Below, in pieces: positions 26,520-34,225 of a stretch of 34,639 nt of DNA. The DNA lies in assembly GCA_019636335.1 (NCBI GenBank), contig JAHBXR010000041.1:1-34639 (forward strand), in the 5' to 3' direction. Origin of the DNA: Pirellulales bacterium (GTDB taxonomy: Bacteria; Planctomycetota; Planctomycetia; Pirellulales; JAEUIK01). The stretch's first letter is position 1. Every line of letters begins with the position of its first letter. The translations under genes were made by a program, and so were the position numbers. The notes under the pieces were generated by a model. The model ran no database searches. It had not been told where the DNA came from and saw only the letters and a list, made by a program, of their open reading frames with translations.

Positions 26520-26885
26520 GTGTCCGAAGAATCCCAAGCTGCCGCTGTCGCCGTCGAAGAAGAAGCCCCGACGGTCGAACACATGACCTCGCGGCCGAAG
26601 AAGAAGCCCAAGCGACTCCCCCCCTATCACGTCATTCTGTGGAACGACGACGATCACACGTTTCTCTACGTGATGGAAATGTTGCTCGGCCTGTTCGGCC
26701 ATCCGCCCGAGAAGGGCTACCAGATCGCGCAAGAGGTGCATCTGCGGGGACGCGCGATCGTGCTGACGACGACCAAGGAGCACGCCGAGCTCAAACGCGA
26801 CCAGATCCACGCCTACGGCAAGGATTCGGACGTGCGCAACTGCAAAGGCTCGATGTGGTGTACGATCGAGCCGTCGCCGCAATGA
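26520..26885 (+). CDS. clpS: ATP-dependent Clp protease adaptor ClpS
   Basis: This 121-residue protein has a disordered acidic N-terminal extension followed by the ClpS core (about residues 35-115). The core opens with YHVILWNDDDHTFLYVMEML and has the substrate-pocket residues of the NDD(D)HT motif, and later HLRGRAIVLTT and KEHAELKRDQ. ClpS delivers N-degron substrates to ClpA or ClpC for degradation by ClpP. An in-frame ATG at 26436 would add 28 residues that lie too close to the divergent peptidase gene to leave room for a promoter, so GTG 26520 is preferred with moderate certainty. The stop overlaps the next ATG by four bases, coupling it to mtaB. No clpA/clpC/clpP gene is in the window. 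Confidence 0.88.
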   Translation: MSEESQAAAVAVEEEAPTVEHMTSRPKKKPKRLPPYHVILWNDDDHTFLYVMEMLLGLFGHPPEKGYQIAQEVHLRGRAIVLTTTKEHAELKRDQIHAYGKDSDVRNCKGSMWCTIEPSPQ

Positions 26886-28183
26886 GTAATGCTCCCACGC
26901 TGCGCACCGTCACCCTGGGCTGCAAAGTCAACCAGTACGAGACCGAGTACGTGCGCGGCGGTCTGCTGGGCATCGGCTATCGCGATGCCGCGGGGGACGA
27001 GCAGGCCGATCTCTGTATCGTCAACACCTGCACGGTGACGCACGAGGGGGACGCCAAGAGCCGGCAGACGATCCGCAAGCTCGCGCGGCAGAATCCCGCC
27101 GCGCGGATCGTCGTGATGGGTTGCTACGCCACCCGCGCGCCCCAGGAAGTCGCGTCGCTGCCGAATGTCGCCGAAGTCATCACCGACAAGCGCGAGTTGC
27201 CCGACCTGCTGGCGCGCCACGGCGTGCGCGATATTCCGACCGGCATCTCGCGCTTCGGCACGCGGAAACGCGCCTTCATCAAAGTGCAGGATGGCTGCCT
27301 GCTGCGCTGCAGCTTCTGCATCATCCCTCACGTGCGTCCCCATTTGAATAGTCGCCCGGCGGCCGATATTTTCGACGAGGTACGGCGGCTGGTCGACAAC
27401 GGCTATCGCGAACTGGTGCTGACGGGCATTCATCTGGGGCATTACGGCGTGGAGGGCAATCGCGGCAGGCCGAAAGAGGAGTGGCAGAGGCTCTCGCACC
27501 TGCTCGCACGCATCGCGCGGCTGCCGGGCGATTTCCGCGTGCGGCTCTCGAGCATCGAAGCGACCGAGGTGACGCGCGAGCTGGTGGCCGTGATGGCGGA
27601 ACATCCCGCGCGGATATGTCCCCACCTGCACGTCTCGCTGCAGAGTGGCTCGGACGCCGTGCTGCGGCGCATGCGGCGTCGTTGGGGCGCCAAACGCTTT
27701 GTCGATCGGTGCCTGCTGGTGCGTGACATGCTCGATCGTCCGGCGCTCACGACCGACATCATCGTCGGGTTTCCGGGAGAGACCGAGGCCGACTTTTCCG
27801 AGACGTGCCAGGTGGCGCGCGACGTGGGCTTTTCCAAGATCCATATCTTTCCCTTCAGTGCCCGGCGTGGAACGCCGGCCGCGGAAATGACCGATCAGGT
27901 CCCGGCCGAGATCAAGTCGCGCCGTTGCGACGAGTTGGCCGCGCTCGAGGCCGAGCTGCGCGCGCACTACTTTGCCAGCTTGCAGGGTACGCCGATTCGC
28001 GTGCTCGTCGAGGGACGCCTGCCCCAGCAGGACTCCCCATCATCCCCCACCGCGCTTTACGCGGGCACGTCCTGTCGCGGAGCGACGGCCGCCGTGGTGG
28101 CAACCGATGCCAGCATTGCGCGATTCGTCGACGGCGTGGTGACGGGGACGGACGGGGAGATGCTCTTAGCGTCTCGCCAATAA
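26882..28183 (+). CDS. mtaB: tRNA (N6-threonylcarbamoyladenosine-37-C2) methylthiotransferase MtaB
   Basis: This 433-residue radical-SAM enzyme has the three-part MTTase layout. The N-terminal UPF0004 domain has the cluster cysteines in TLGCKVNQYE, IVNTCTVT and VMGCYATR. The radical-SAM domain carries CLLRCSFC (cysteines near 139, 143 and 146), LTGIHLGHYG, LHVSLQSGSDAVLRRMRR and TDIIVGFPGETEADF. A short C-terminal TRAM-like region closes it. The GCKVNQYE opening and HLGHYG segment favour MtaB (ms2t6A at position 37 of ANN-reading tRNAs) over MiaB or RimO. The start codon overlaps the clpS stop (ATGA). The TRAM part looks weakly conserved. Confidence 0.93.
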   Translation: MSNAPTLRTVTLGCKVNQYETEYVRGGLLGIGYRDAAGDEQADLCIVNTCTVTHEGDAKSRQTIRKLARQNPAARIVVMGCYATRAPQEVASLPNVAEVITDKRELPDLLARHGVRDIPTGISRFGTRKRAFIKVQDGCLLRCSFCIIPHVRPHLNSRPAADIFDEVRRLVDNGYRELVLTGIHLGHYGVEGNRGRPKEEWQRLSHLLARIARLPGDFRVRLSSIEATEVTRELVAVMAEHPARICPHLHVSLQSGSDAVLRRMRRRWGAKRFVDRCLLVRDMLDRPALTTDIIVGFPGETEADFSETCQVARDVGFSKIHIFPFSARRGTPAAEMTDQVPAEIKSRRCDELAALEAELRAHYFASLQGTPIRVLVEGRLPQQDSPSSPTALYAGTSCRGATAAVVATDASIARFVDGVVTGTDGEMLLASRQ

Positions 28184-28429
28184 CGGTTTGCGCTATTTCC
28201 CGAGGCTTGTCGTGAGAAAGGCAGGTCTCTCTGGCGGCGCGCGGAGTGGTTTGTTAGACTCCCGCCCGCTTATCCACCGCCGGGTTCTCCGGCCACGATT
28301 GTTTTCCTGGCGTTCACTCACCCGCGACGGCCCTGCGCTGCGTTCGATTCGCGTCGGCGACGAGCGGCGAGAGTTTGCCGCGCGCCGTGCGTCGCACGCT
28401 GGCGGAAAAGAGAATCAGAGGAAAAGGGC

Positions 28430-29563
28430 ATGATGCCGAACAAGTGGAACCGGCGCTGGTTGGCGCCAGTTGTTCTTGCTGCGAGCGGACTGACCGCCTG
28501 CTTGAGTGTGGCGAATCTCTCGGCCGCGCCGCCGGTTCTGGCCGTATTCCGCCGCGTCGAGGCCGATCCGAAGCAGGAGTACGCCATCACCGAAGAGAAC
28601 GGCCCCTGGACGATTCTCGCGGTGACCTTCATCGGCGAGCAGGCCCAGGCGAAGGCCAAAGCCCTCGTAATCGAGCTGCGCCAGCGCTACAAGCTGCCCG
28701 CCTACACGCATCGCGTGCATTATGACTACACGGGCGAGGTCGAAGGTCGCGGCCTCGACGAGTTCGGCGGCAAACGCATCATGCGCTATAACCGCAACAC
28801 CCAGGTCGACGAGATCGCCGTGCTCGTGGGGGACTACCCAACGGTCGACGACGTCGAAGCGCAGCGCACGCTCGAGAAGCTCAGATTTGCCAAGCCCGAG
28901 TGCCTGATCGGCGAAGGCGAGGCCAGTCGACCATTGGCCGGGCTGCGCGAAATGCAGCGCATGGTGCAGGCGCGCATCGGCGACGAGAAGAAAGATCGCG
29001 GACCGTTGCGCCCCTTTATGACGACGAACCCGCTGCTGCCGCCAGAGTATTTTGCCCCCAAGGGGGCCGACAACTTCGTCGTGCAGCTCAACAAGGATCT
29101 CGAATTCAGCCTGCTCGATTGCCCCGGTCGCTACACGATTCGCGTCGCCACTTTCAACGGAGCGACGACGATCGATCCGCAGAAGATCAAGAAAGTTGAA
29201 AGCGGCGGTGACATGGCCAGCCGGTTGATCGAAGCGGGCGAACAGGCACACAAATTGACGATGGCGCTGCGCGCCAAGGGGTACGAAGCCTACGAGTACC
29301 ACGATCGGCAGACCAGCATCGTTACGGTGGGCAGCTTCGAGCAGTTGGGGGCGATGCAGGATGGCGCCGTGCAAGTGAACCCCGACGTGCAGAAGCTGCT
29401 GCAGGTCTTCACCGCGCCCACGAACACCACGCCGGGCGCCCCGATGACCGCCAAGCCGCGCACCGTGGGGGGGCTGGCGCTGGATCTCAAGCCGATGGCC
29501 ATCGAAGTGCCGAAACGCTCGATCGGCCACGAATACGAACGTTCGGCCCTCGGCATGCGCTAG
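28430..29563 (+). CDS. secreted protein with two SPOR-like units, hypothetical
   Basis: This 377-residue protein has a signal peptide (MMPNKWNRRWLAPVVLAASG, cleavage near residue 33). Two similar beta-alpha-beta units follow. Unit 1 (about 55-165) runs GPWTILAVTFIG, a helix with QAKAKALVIELRQRY, then IAVLVGDYPTVDDVEAQRTL. Unit 2 (about 232-305) runs GRYTIRVATFNG, a helix EQAHKLTMALRAKGY, then TSIVTVGSFEQLG. A starting strand, a helix with A..L...L, and a second strand ending in VGxY or VGxF is the pattern of SPOR peptidoglycan-binding domains, though sequence match is weak. An AGGA-type ribosome binding site precedes the paired ATGs. I do not recognise a named family; the SPOR reading is inference. 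The gene is isolated by 246 bases upstream and followed by rdgB after 59 bases. Confidence 0.72.
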   Translation: MMPNKWNRRWLAPVVLAASGLTACLSVANLSAAPPVLAVFRRVEADPKQEYAITEENGPWTILAVTFIGEQAQAKAKALVIELRQRYKLPAYTHRVHYDYTGEVEGRGLDEFGGKRIMRYNRNTQVDEIAVLVGDYPTVDDVEAQRTLEKLRFAKPECLIGEGEASRPLAGLREMQRMVQARIGDEKKDRGPLRPFMTTNPLLPPEYFAPKGADNFVVQLNKDLEFSLLDCPGRYTIRVATFNGATTIDPQKIKKVESGGDMASRLIEAGEQAHKLTMALRAKGYEAYEYHDRQTSIVTVGSFEQLGAMQDGAVQVNPDVQKLLQVFTAPTNTTPGAPMTAKPRTVGGLALDLKPMAIEVPKRSIGHEYERSALGMR

Positions 29564-29622
29564 GCAACACGCTACAAAGGGTGCGGTGTTATCCGTCGCC
29601 ACGTCGTAGATCGTCTGCACGC

Positions 29623-30243
29623 ATGATCGCCAAACCCATCCTCGTGCTCGGCACGAGCAATCGGAAGAAGGGCGCCGAGCTGGTCGACCTGCTCGCGCCG
29701 CTGGGAATCGAGCTCAAGACGCTGGCCGATTTCCCCCCCGGGCCCGAGGTGGTCGAAGATGGCGATACGTTCGCTGCGAACGCCGCCATCAAGGCCGTCG
29801 CCCAGGCGCGGCGGCTCGGCCACTGGTGCCTGGGCGAGGACAGCGGACTGGGAGTCGACGCGCTGGATGGCGCGCCGGGCGTCTACTCGGCCCGCTTCGC
29901 CGGACCCGAGGCGACCGACGAGGAGAACAATCGTTTGCTGCTCGAGCGTCTGGCCGATAGGCCGCTCGAGCGCCGCACGGCGTATTACGTGTGTCACGCC
30001 GTGGTGGCCGATCCGCAGGGAAATCTGCGTGCTCAGAGCGAGGCACGCTGTCACGGTCGCATCCGTTTCGAGCCGATAGGCTCTGCCGGCTTCGGCTACG
30101 ATCCCCTCTTCGAAATCGTCGAATACCATCGAACGTTCGCTGAACTGGGCGAAATGGTGAAGGCCCGGCTGAGCCACCGAGCGCGGGCCATCGAGCAGCT
30201 CTATCCGCAATTGGCCCGGCTGTTGGCCCAAAACGCCTGGTAA
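29623..30243 (+). CDS. rdgB: non-canonical purine NTP pyrophosphatase (RdgB/HAM1)
   Basis: This 206-residue enzyme hydrolyses ITP, dITP and XTP to monophosphates, keeping deaminated purines out of nucleic acids. It has the family opening ILVLGTSNRKKGAEL (usual TGNxGK), FAANAAIKA with the catalytic region, GEDSGLGVDALDGAPGVYSA and FGYDPLFEI. The length is normal. The open frame extends back to 29581, but MIAKPILVLGTSN is the family-like start. It lies 59 bases after the SPOR-like protein gene. The first motif reads TSNRKK instead of TGNxGK, a common tolerated variant. Confidence 0.94.
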   Translation: MIAKPILVLGTSNRKKGAELVDLLAPLGIELKTLADFPPGPEVVEDGDTFAANAAIKAVAQARRLGHWCLGEDSGLGVDALDGAPGVYSARFAGPEATDEENNRLLLERLADRPLERRTAYYVCHAVVADPQGNLRAQSEARCHGRIRFEPIGSAGFGYDPLFEIVEYHRTFAELGEMVKARLSHRARAIEQLYPQLARLLAQNAW

Positions 30244-30345
30244 TAAGGTGCGCGATGCCAGCCACGGCGCACGGCACGCGCCGTTGCATGGCGCCTATTT
30301 CTGCCCCGGAGGGTCGTTTCCCGGCGGTAGCAGAGGGGGCACGGG

Positions 30346-30373
30346 GCGACATTCGGCCCTGGCCAAATATAAT
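30346..30373 (+). promoter_or_regulatory. sigma-70-like promoter for the exported M20 amidohydrolase operon
   Basis: GCGACA (30346-30351) and a perfect TATAAT (30368-30373) are separated by 16 bases. Transcription would begin near 30380, about 48 bases before the ATG at 30428, which has a good ribosome binding site. This is the best promoter match found in the window. Confidence 0.6.
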
Positions 30374-30427
30374 GGGCAGGCACGGCAACTCGTATCTGCC
30401 GCGTCTGCCCGTATGAAGAAGGACGCA

Positions 30428-31819
30428 ATGTATGGCGTGAGATTCAAGCGTTCTGGGCTGCGGATGTCAAGCTTTTTTCACGCTGCCAAGCGAAAACGGA
30501 GTGCGTTTGCTGTGAGTTGGACTTGCCGTTGGTTCGCGATTGCCCTCTTGCTCTGTCTGCACGGCCAGGGCGCACGCGCCGAAGAGGCGCGCGCCTGGGT
30601 CGAGAAGAACCTGCCCGATCTCGTGAAGCTCTATCGCGACTTGCACAAGGCGCCGGAACTCTCGTTCCACGAAGAGCAGACCGGCAAGCGCCTGGCCGAG
30701 GAGTTGCGCCTGCTCGGCATCCCCGTCACCGAAAAGGTCGGCGGCTTTGGTGTCGTGGGCATGCTCGAGAATGGCAAGGGGCCCACGCTCATGCTCCGCA
30801 CCGACACGGATGCCTTGCCGGTGGTCGAGCAGACGGGACTCGTCTACGCCTCGAACGTCAAGGCCAAGGATGACGACGACCAGGAAGTCGGCGTGATGCA
30901 TGCCTGCGGGCACGATATCCACATGACGAACCTGATCGGCGTGGCGCAATATCTCGCTTCGCACAAGGATCGTTGGAGCGGGACCGTGATGTTCGTCTGC
31001 CAGCCGGCCGAGGAACGCGGCAGCGGCGCCAAGGCCATGCTCGACGATGGCCTGTTCACGCGTTTTCCCAAGCCCGACTTCGCCGTGGCGCTGCATGTCG
31101 ACTCGACGCTGGGCACGGGCAAGATCGGCATTCGCGAGGGCTACACGTTGGCCAACGTCGACAGCGTGGACGTCACCATGCGCGGTCGCGGCGGGCACGG
31201 CGCCTATCCACAGACGACGATCGACCCGATCGTCCTGGCCGCCCGGCTGGTGCTCGATTTGCAAACCGTGGTGAGCCGTGAAGTCTCGCCGACCGATCCG
31301 GCAGTCATTACGATCGGTTCGATCCACGGCGGCACGAAGCACAACGTTATCGGCGACGAGTGTCACCTGCAGATCACGCTGCGCAGCTACAAGCCCGAGG
31401 TTCGCGATCTGCTGATCGAAGCGGTCACGCGCAAGGCCCTGGCGATTGCGCAGGGCGCCAAGGCGCCGGAGCCCGTGATCAAAGTCTCGGAAGGCACCCC
31501 GGCGATGTTCAACGACGAGGAGCTGACGAGTCGGCTTCTGCCGGTGTTCCAGAAGGCCCTGGGAGAAGAGAATGTCACGACGACCGAGCCTTCGATGGGA
31601 GGCGAGGATTTCAGCCGCTATGGGTTGGCGGGGGTGCCGATCCTGATGTTTCGCCTGGGAGCGGTCGATCCGCAACGCCTGGCCGGCTTCGCGCGGTTGA
31701 AGCAGGAGCCACCGTCGTTGCATTCGACCCTGTTCTATCCCGATGCCGAAGCGACGCTCGTCACCGGCATCACGGCCACGACGGCCGCCGTGCTCGACCT
31801 GTTGCCGAAACAGCCATGA
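30428..31819 (+). CDS. exported M20 family amidohydrolase (hippurate hydrolase/AbgB/IAA-amide type)
   Basis: This protein of about 463 residues starts at an ATG with AGAAGGA 5 bases upstream (preferred over ATG 30413). It has a basic N-terminus and hydrophobic core (FAIALLLCLHG) ending near ARA at about residue 52, consistent with a signal peptide or anchor. The M20D signature is clear: LYRDLHKAPELSFHEEQTGK, RTDTDALPV, the metal-cysteine motif HACGHDIHMT (about 158-167), FVCQPAEERGSGAKAML, and the late GGEDFSRYG (about 392-400). These enzymes hydrolyse N-acyl amino acid amides. Export suggests scavenging of extracellular conjugates. Its stop overlaps the start of the next gene (ATGA), forming a three-gene coupled operon with two small membrane proteins. 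Confidence 0.92.
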   Translation: MYGVRFKRSGLRMSSFFHAAKRKRSAFAVSWTCRWFAIALLLCLHGQGARAEEARAWVEKNLPDLVKLYRDLHKAPELSFHEEQTGKRLAEELRLLGIPVTEKVGGFGVVGMLENGKGPTLMLRTDTDALPVVEQTGLVYASNVKAKDDDDQEVGVMHACGHDIHMTNLIGVAQYLASHKDRWSGTVMFVCQPAEERGSGAKAMLDDGLFTRFPKPDFAVALHVDSTLGTGKIGIREGYTLANVDSVDVTMRGRGGHGAYPQTTIDPIVLAARLVLDLQTVVSREVSPTDPAVITIGSIHGGTKHNVIGDECHLQITLRSYKPEVRDLLIEAVTRKALAIAQGAKAPEPVIKVSEGTPAMFNDEELTSRLLPVFQKALGEENVTTTEPSMGGEDFSRYGLAGVPILMFRLGAVDPQRLAGFARLKQEPPSLHSTLFYPDAEATLVTGITATTAAVLDLLPKQP

Positions 31820-32190
31820 GCGACGCCGATGGTGCCAAACGATCGCTTCGACTGGCATGGATGCTCTTCGGTTGGGTGGTAACGATGGCGGTCGTATACA
31901 GTGGCCTGGATCGTGCCCGCGAGTGGACGCTTGTAAACGTGGGCCAGCGCGAAGTGCGTACCGAGTGGGAACGCTGGCGCGCGGATGAGCTCGTCCGGGC
32001 CAAGCATCCCGACGCCAACGTGCAACGCCGGCCGCCAAAATCGGCCGAGCCACCGCTGCTGATTCTCATGCGCGATTATTTTTCGGCGATCGTCGTCTCG
32101 GTGCTGTTGATCTCCACGGTGATGTTCGGTTTTCTGGCGATTGTCGTGCCGGGAGCGATCCGTTCGCGAGGCAGGAGGGCCCCGGCATGA
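31816..32190 (+). CDS. small membrane protein with two helices, hypothetical
   Basis: This 124-residue protein starts inside the stop of the amidohydrolase gene (ATGA). One transmembrane helix lies near the N-terminus (LAWMLFGWVVTMAVVYSG, about 12-29). A charged segment of about 50 residues follows (EVRTEWERWRADELVRAKHP), then a second helix (FSAIVVSVLLISTVMFGFLA, about 88-107) and a basic end (RSRGRRAPA). The central segment would lie outside the cytoplasm if the N-terminus is inside. No known family is recognised. Coupling with the amidohydrolase upstream and the PH-like membrane protein downstream suggests a shared function at the membrane. Confidence 0.72.
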   Translation: MSDADGAKRSLRLAWMLFGWVVTMAVVYSGLDRAREWTLVNVGQREVRTEWERWRADELVRAKHPDANVQRRPPKSAEPPLLILMRDYFSAIVVSVLLISTVMFGFLAIVVPGAIRSRGRRAPA

Positions 32191-32642
32191 GCGTTCCTTC
32201 GTCGAGACGCACCGCGACGGCGGCGACTCCGACGCTCGAGATCCATAGCTGGCCCATTCGCGACGAAGGTCTGCGGGGCTGGTCTCCCTTGGCCGTGGGA
32301 CTGCTGCTGTCGATCCTGCTGGCGACTTCGTCGGTCGGAATCGGCGCGGGCATTGTCGCCTTCATCCTGTTGGCGATCGCGTCGTGGCGCTCGTGGGTGC
32401 CGGTGCGATTCTTTCTCGACACGCGCGGACTCCGTTTCTGCCTGGGACGCCGCGAACGGCTGCTCCCCTGGCCCCTGGTGGCAGGCTACCGCGTCGAGCG
32501 GCACGGCGTGACGATCTTTCCTGCCACGAAGGGCAATACCGGGATCGACGCGCTGCGCGGCATCTACGTCCCGTTTGGCGATCAGCAAGATGCGCTGCTC
32601 GCCTTGCTCGACGATTTCAAAGGGCCGCCGGTCGTCGATTAG
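32187..32642 (+). CDS. membrane protein with PH-like (bPH/YcxB-type) C-terminal region
   Basis: This 151-residue protein has two closely spaced hydrophobic helices (about 33-66: SPLAVGLLLSILLATSS and GAGIVAFILLAIASW), followed by a beta-rich region: VRFFLDTRGLRFCLGRRERL, LVAGYRVERHGVTIF and GIYVPFGDQQDALLALLDDF. This layout of two helices then a seven-strand-like segment with a final helix resembles bacterial PH-domain membrane proteins; the match is by pattern only. It starts within the preceding stop (ATGA) and ends 23 bases before the convergent serine hydrolase gene. The function is unknown. Confidence 0.72.
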   Translation: MSVPSSRRTATAATPTLEIHSWPIRDEGLRGWSPLAVGLLLSILLATSSVGIGAGIVAFILLAIASWRSWVPVRFFLDTRGLRFCLGRRERLLPWPLVAGYRVERHGVTIFPATKGNTGIDALRGIYVPFGDQQDALLALLDDFKGPPVVD

Positions 32643-32665
32643 TCGCGTGGCGGCGCTTCGACTGG

Positions 32666-34225
32666 CTATTTGCTGGCGTTTGTTATTCGCGCGAACGTGC
32701 CCATGCCGTGGATGTTCAGGTTTTCGAGCAGCACCCGGTCGGCCTTGCCGCTGGGTCCGACGAGAAACGTCACTCCGCTCGTGCCGGCGGCCATTTCGCC
32801 TGTCGGTTCGTAGGTGAAGACGTCTCGGTTCCAGTGCTTGAGCGGAAAGGGCTGCTTTTTCGGCCCCAGCAGCAACTGCAGCACACCCTGACGTGCGGCG
32901 ATTTCGATCTCGCCGAAGAAGTCGTTGCGGTACTTCGCCGTGTAAGTGGCGTTCTCCGCCGGGGCGACCGGATTGACCGGCGGCTGACTGTAGTCGAACC
33001 GCTCGCCGGCTTCCCGCTCGATTTGCAAGGCGAACATGCGGTTGGCGAACTCGACCCAGTCGCGCTGGACCTTGCCATCGAACAACAGGTCGAAAAAGCT
33101 CTCGACGATCGCCTCGGGAATGCCGGTGGGCCCGGCATTCGAGAAGACGGCGATGCCGATCTCGTCCGCCGGCAGCAGCGCCACTTCGGTCCGCATGCCT
33201 AGATCGAATCCCCCCGAGTGCTTCAACAGCACGCGGCCGCCCCGTTCCATTTCGACGATCCAGCCCAGTCCGTAGGTGACCATGCGTCCCCCCTGGGGAT
33301 CGAAATTCGTGACGATCTGGGGCGAGTGGGTCTCGAAGAGCGCGGCGGGATCGACGATCTGCCGTCCCTCGAACTTGCCTTCGGCCAGCGATAGCCGCAG
33401 CCAACGCGTGATATCGTTCAGGGTCGAGCTGACGCCACCGGCCGGCGATTGCGCGTCGGGCTGGCGCGTGTTCTTGGCCACCCATTTGCCATCGACCAGC
33501 GAGTGCAACAGCGCCCGGTTCGGCGCTTGGGCATAGTCGACGAACCGCGAGCTGGTCGACTTCATGCCGAGCGGCGCATAGAGTTTTTCGCGAGCGAGGT
33601 CCTCCCAGGTAGTGCCCGCGGCAAGCGCGCCGCACAGGGCCCCTTCGGTATAGCCGAAGTTCGTATAGGCATAAGCGGCGCGGAAGCTGCTGTCGGGGGG
33701 CTGGTAGCGCAGCCGGTGGAGAATCGTCGCGCGGTCGTAGCCCAGGTCTTCGAGCAGGTCGCCGCAATGATCGGGCAAACTGCTGCGATGGCAGAGCAGA
33801 TCGCGCACGCGCAGCTCGCGCGTCGAGGCCGCGTCGTAGAGGCAAAAGCCTGGGTCGCGATCGATGACGCGATCGTCCCAACCGAACTTTTTCTCGCCGA
33901 CCAGCGCGGCCAGCACGGTGGAGGTGATGGGCTTCGAGACCGACGCGAGTTGAAAGACCGTATCGGCGTCGATCGGGGCCGGCTTGCCTGCCTCGCGGAC
34001 GCCGTAGCCCTTGAGGAACACGACCTTGTCGTGCGCGACCACGGCCACGGCAATGCCCGGCACGCCGGTGCGCCGGAGCGTGTCGGCAGCGAGCTTGTCG
34101 AGCGCGGCGACCGCCGATTTCACCCGTTCGGGCGTGACCGCCGCGGGATCGTCGGCGCGTGCAACACGCGCGGCAAACGCGCCGATCAACAGCAACATCA
34201 AAGTGACGCAACCTTGTCGTTTCAT
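32666..34225 (-). CDS. exported class C beta-lactamase-like serine hydrolase
   Basis: This 519-residue protein starts with a signal peptide (MKRQGCVTLMLLLIGAFAAR, cleavage near ARA at residue 25). The penicillin-binding-like fold carries LASVSKPIT, giving the nucleophile in SxxK (serine near 95), the tyrosine in YTNFGY (YxN, near 187) and HSGGFD as the third-element variant (near 332). AGGVSSTLNDITRW is typical of the Pfam beta-lactamase family. A C-terminal domain of about 100 residues follows, of the kind often attached to esterase/peptidase members. GAGAG lies 8 bases before ATG 34225; an open frame reaching to 34384 has no such site. It may act as a D-amino-acid peptidase or esterase rather than as an antibiotic-degrading enzyme. 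It is convergent with the plus-strand operon. Confidence 0.92.
   Translation of the reverse strand: MKRQGCVTLMLLLIGAFAARVARADDPAAVTPERVKSAVAALDKLAADTLRRTGVPGIAVAVVAHDKVVFLKGYGVREAGKPAPIDADTVFQLASVSKPITSTVLAALVGEKKFGWDDRVIDRDPGFCLYDAASTRELRVRDLLCHRSSLPDHCGDLLEDLGYDRATILHRLRYQPPDSSFRAAYAYTNFGYTEGALCGALAAGTTWEDLAREKLYAPLGMKSTSSRFVDYAQAPNRALLHSLVDGKWVAKNTRQPDAQSPAGGVSSTLNDITRWLRLSLAEGKFEGRQIVDPAALFETHSPQIVTNFDPQGGRMVTYGLGWIVEMERGGRVLLKHSGGFDLGMRTEVALLPADEIGIAVFSNAGPTGIPEAIVESFFDLLFDGKVQRDWVEFANRMFALQIEREAGERFDYSQPPVNPVAPAENATYTAKYRNDFFGEIEIAARQGVLQLLLGPKKQPFPLKHWNRDVFTYEPTGEMAAGTSGVTFLVGPSGKADRVLLENLNIHGMGTFARITNASK

Noticed and set aside
28415..29620. 401-codon open frame on the minus strand opposite the SPOR-like gene
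   Set aside because: The plus-strand frame has a signal peptide, a ribosome binding site and repeated structure; the reverse is a Phe/Val/His-rich shadow.
30467..32053. 528-codon open frame on the minus strand
   Set aside because: Antisense to the M20 amidohydrolase and the small membrane gene; no signal, motif or binding site.
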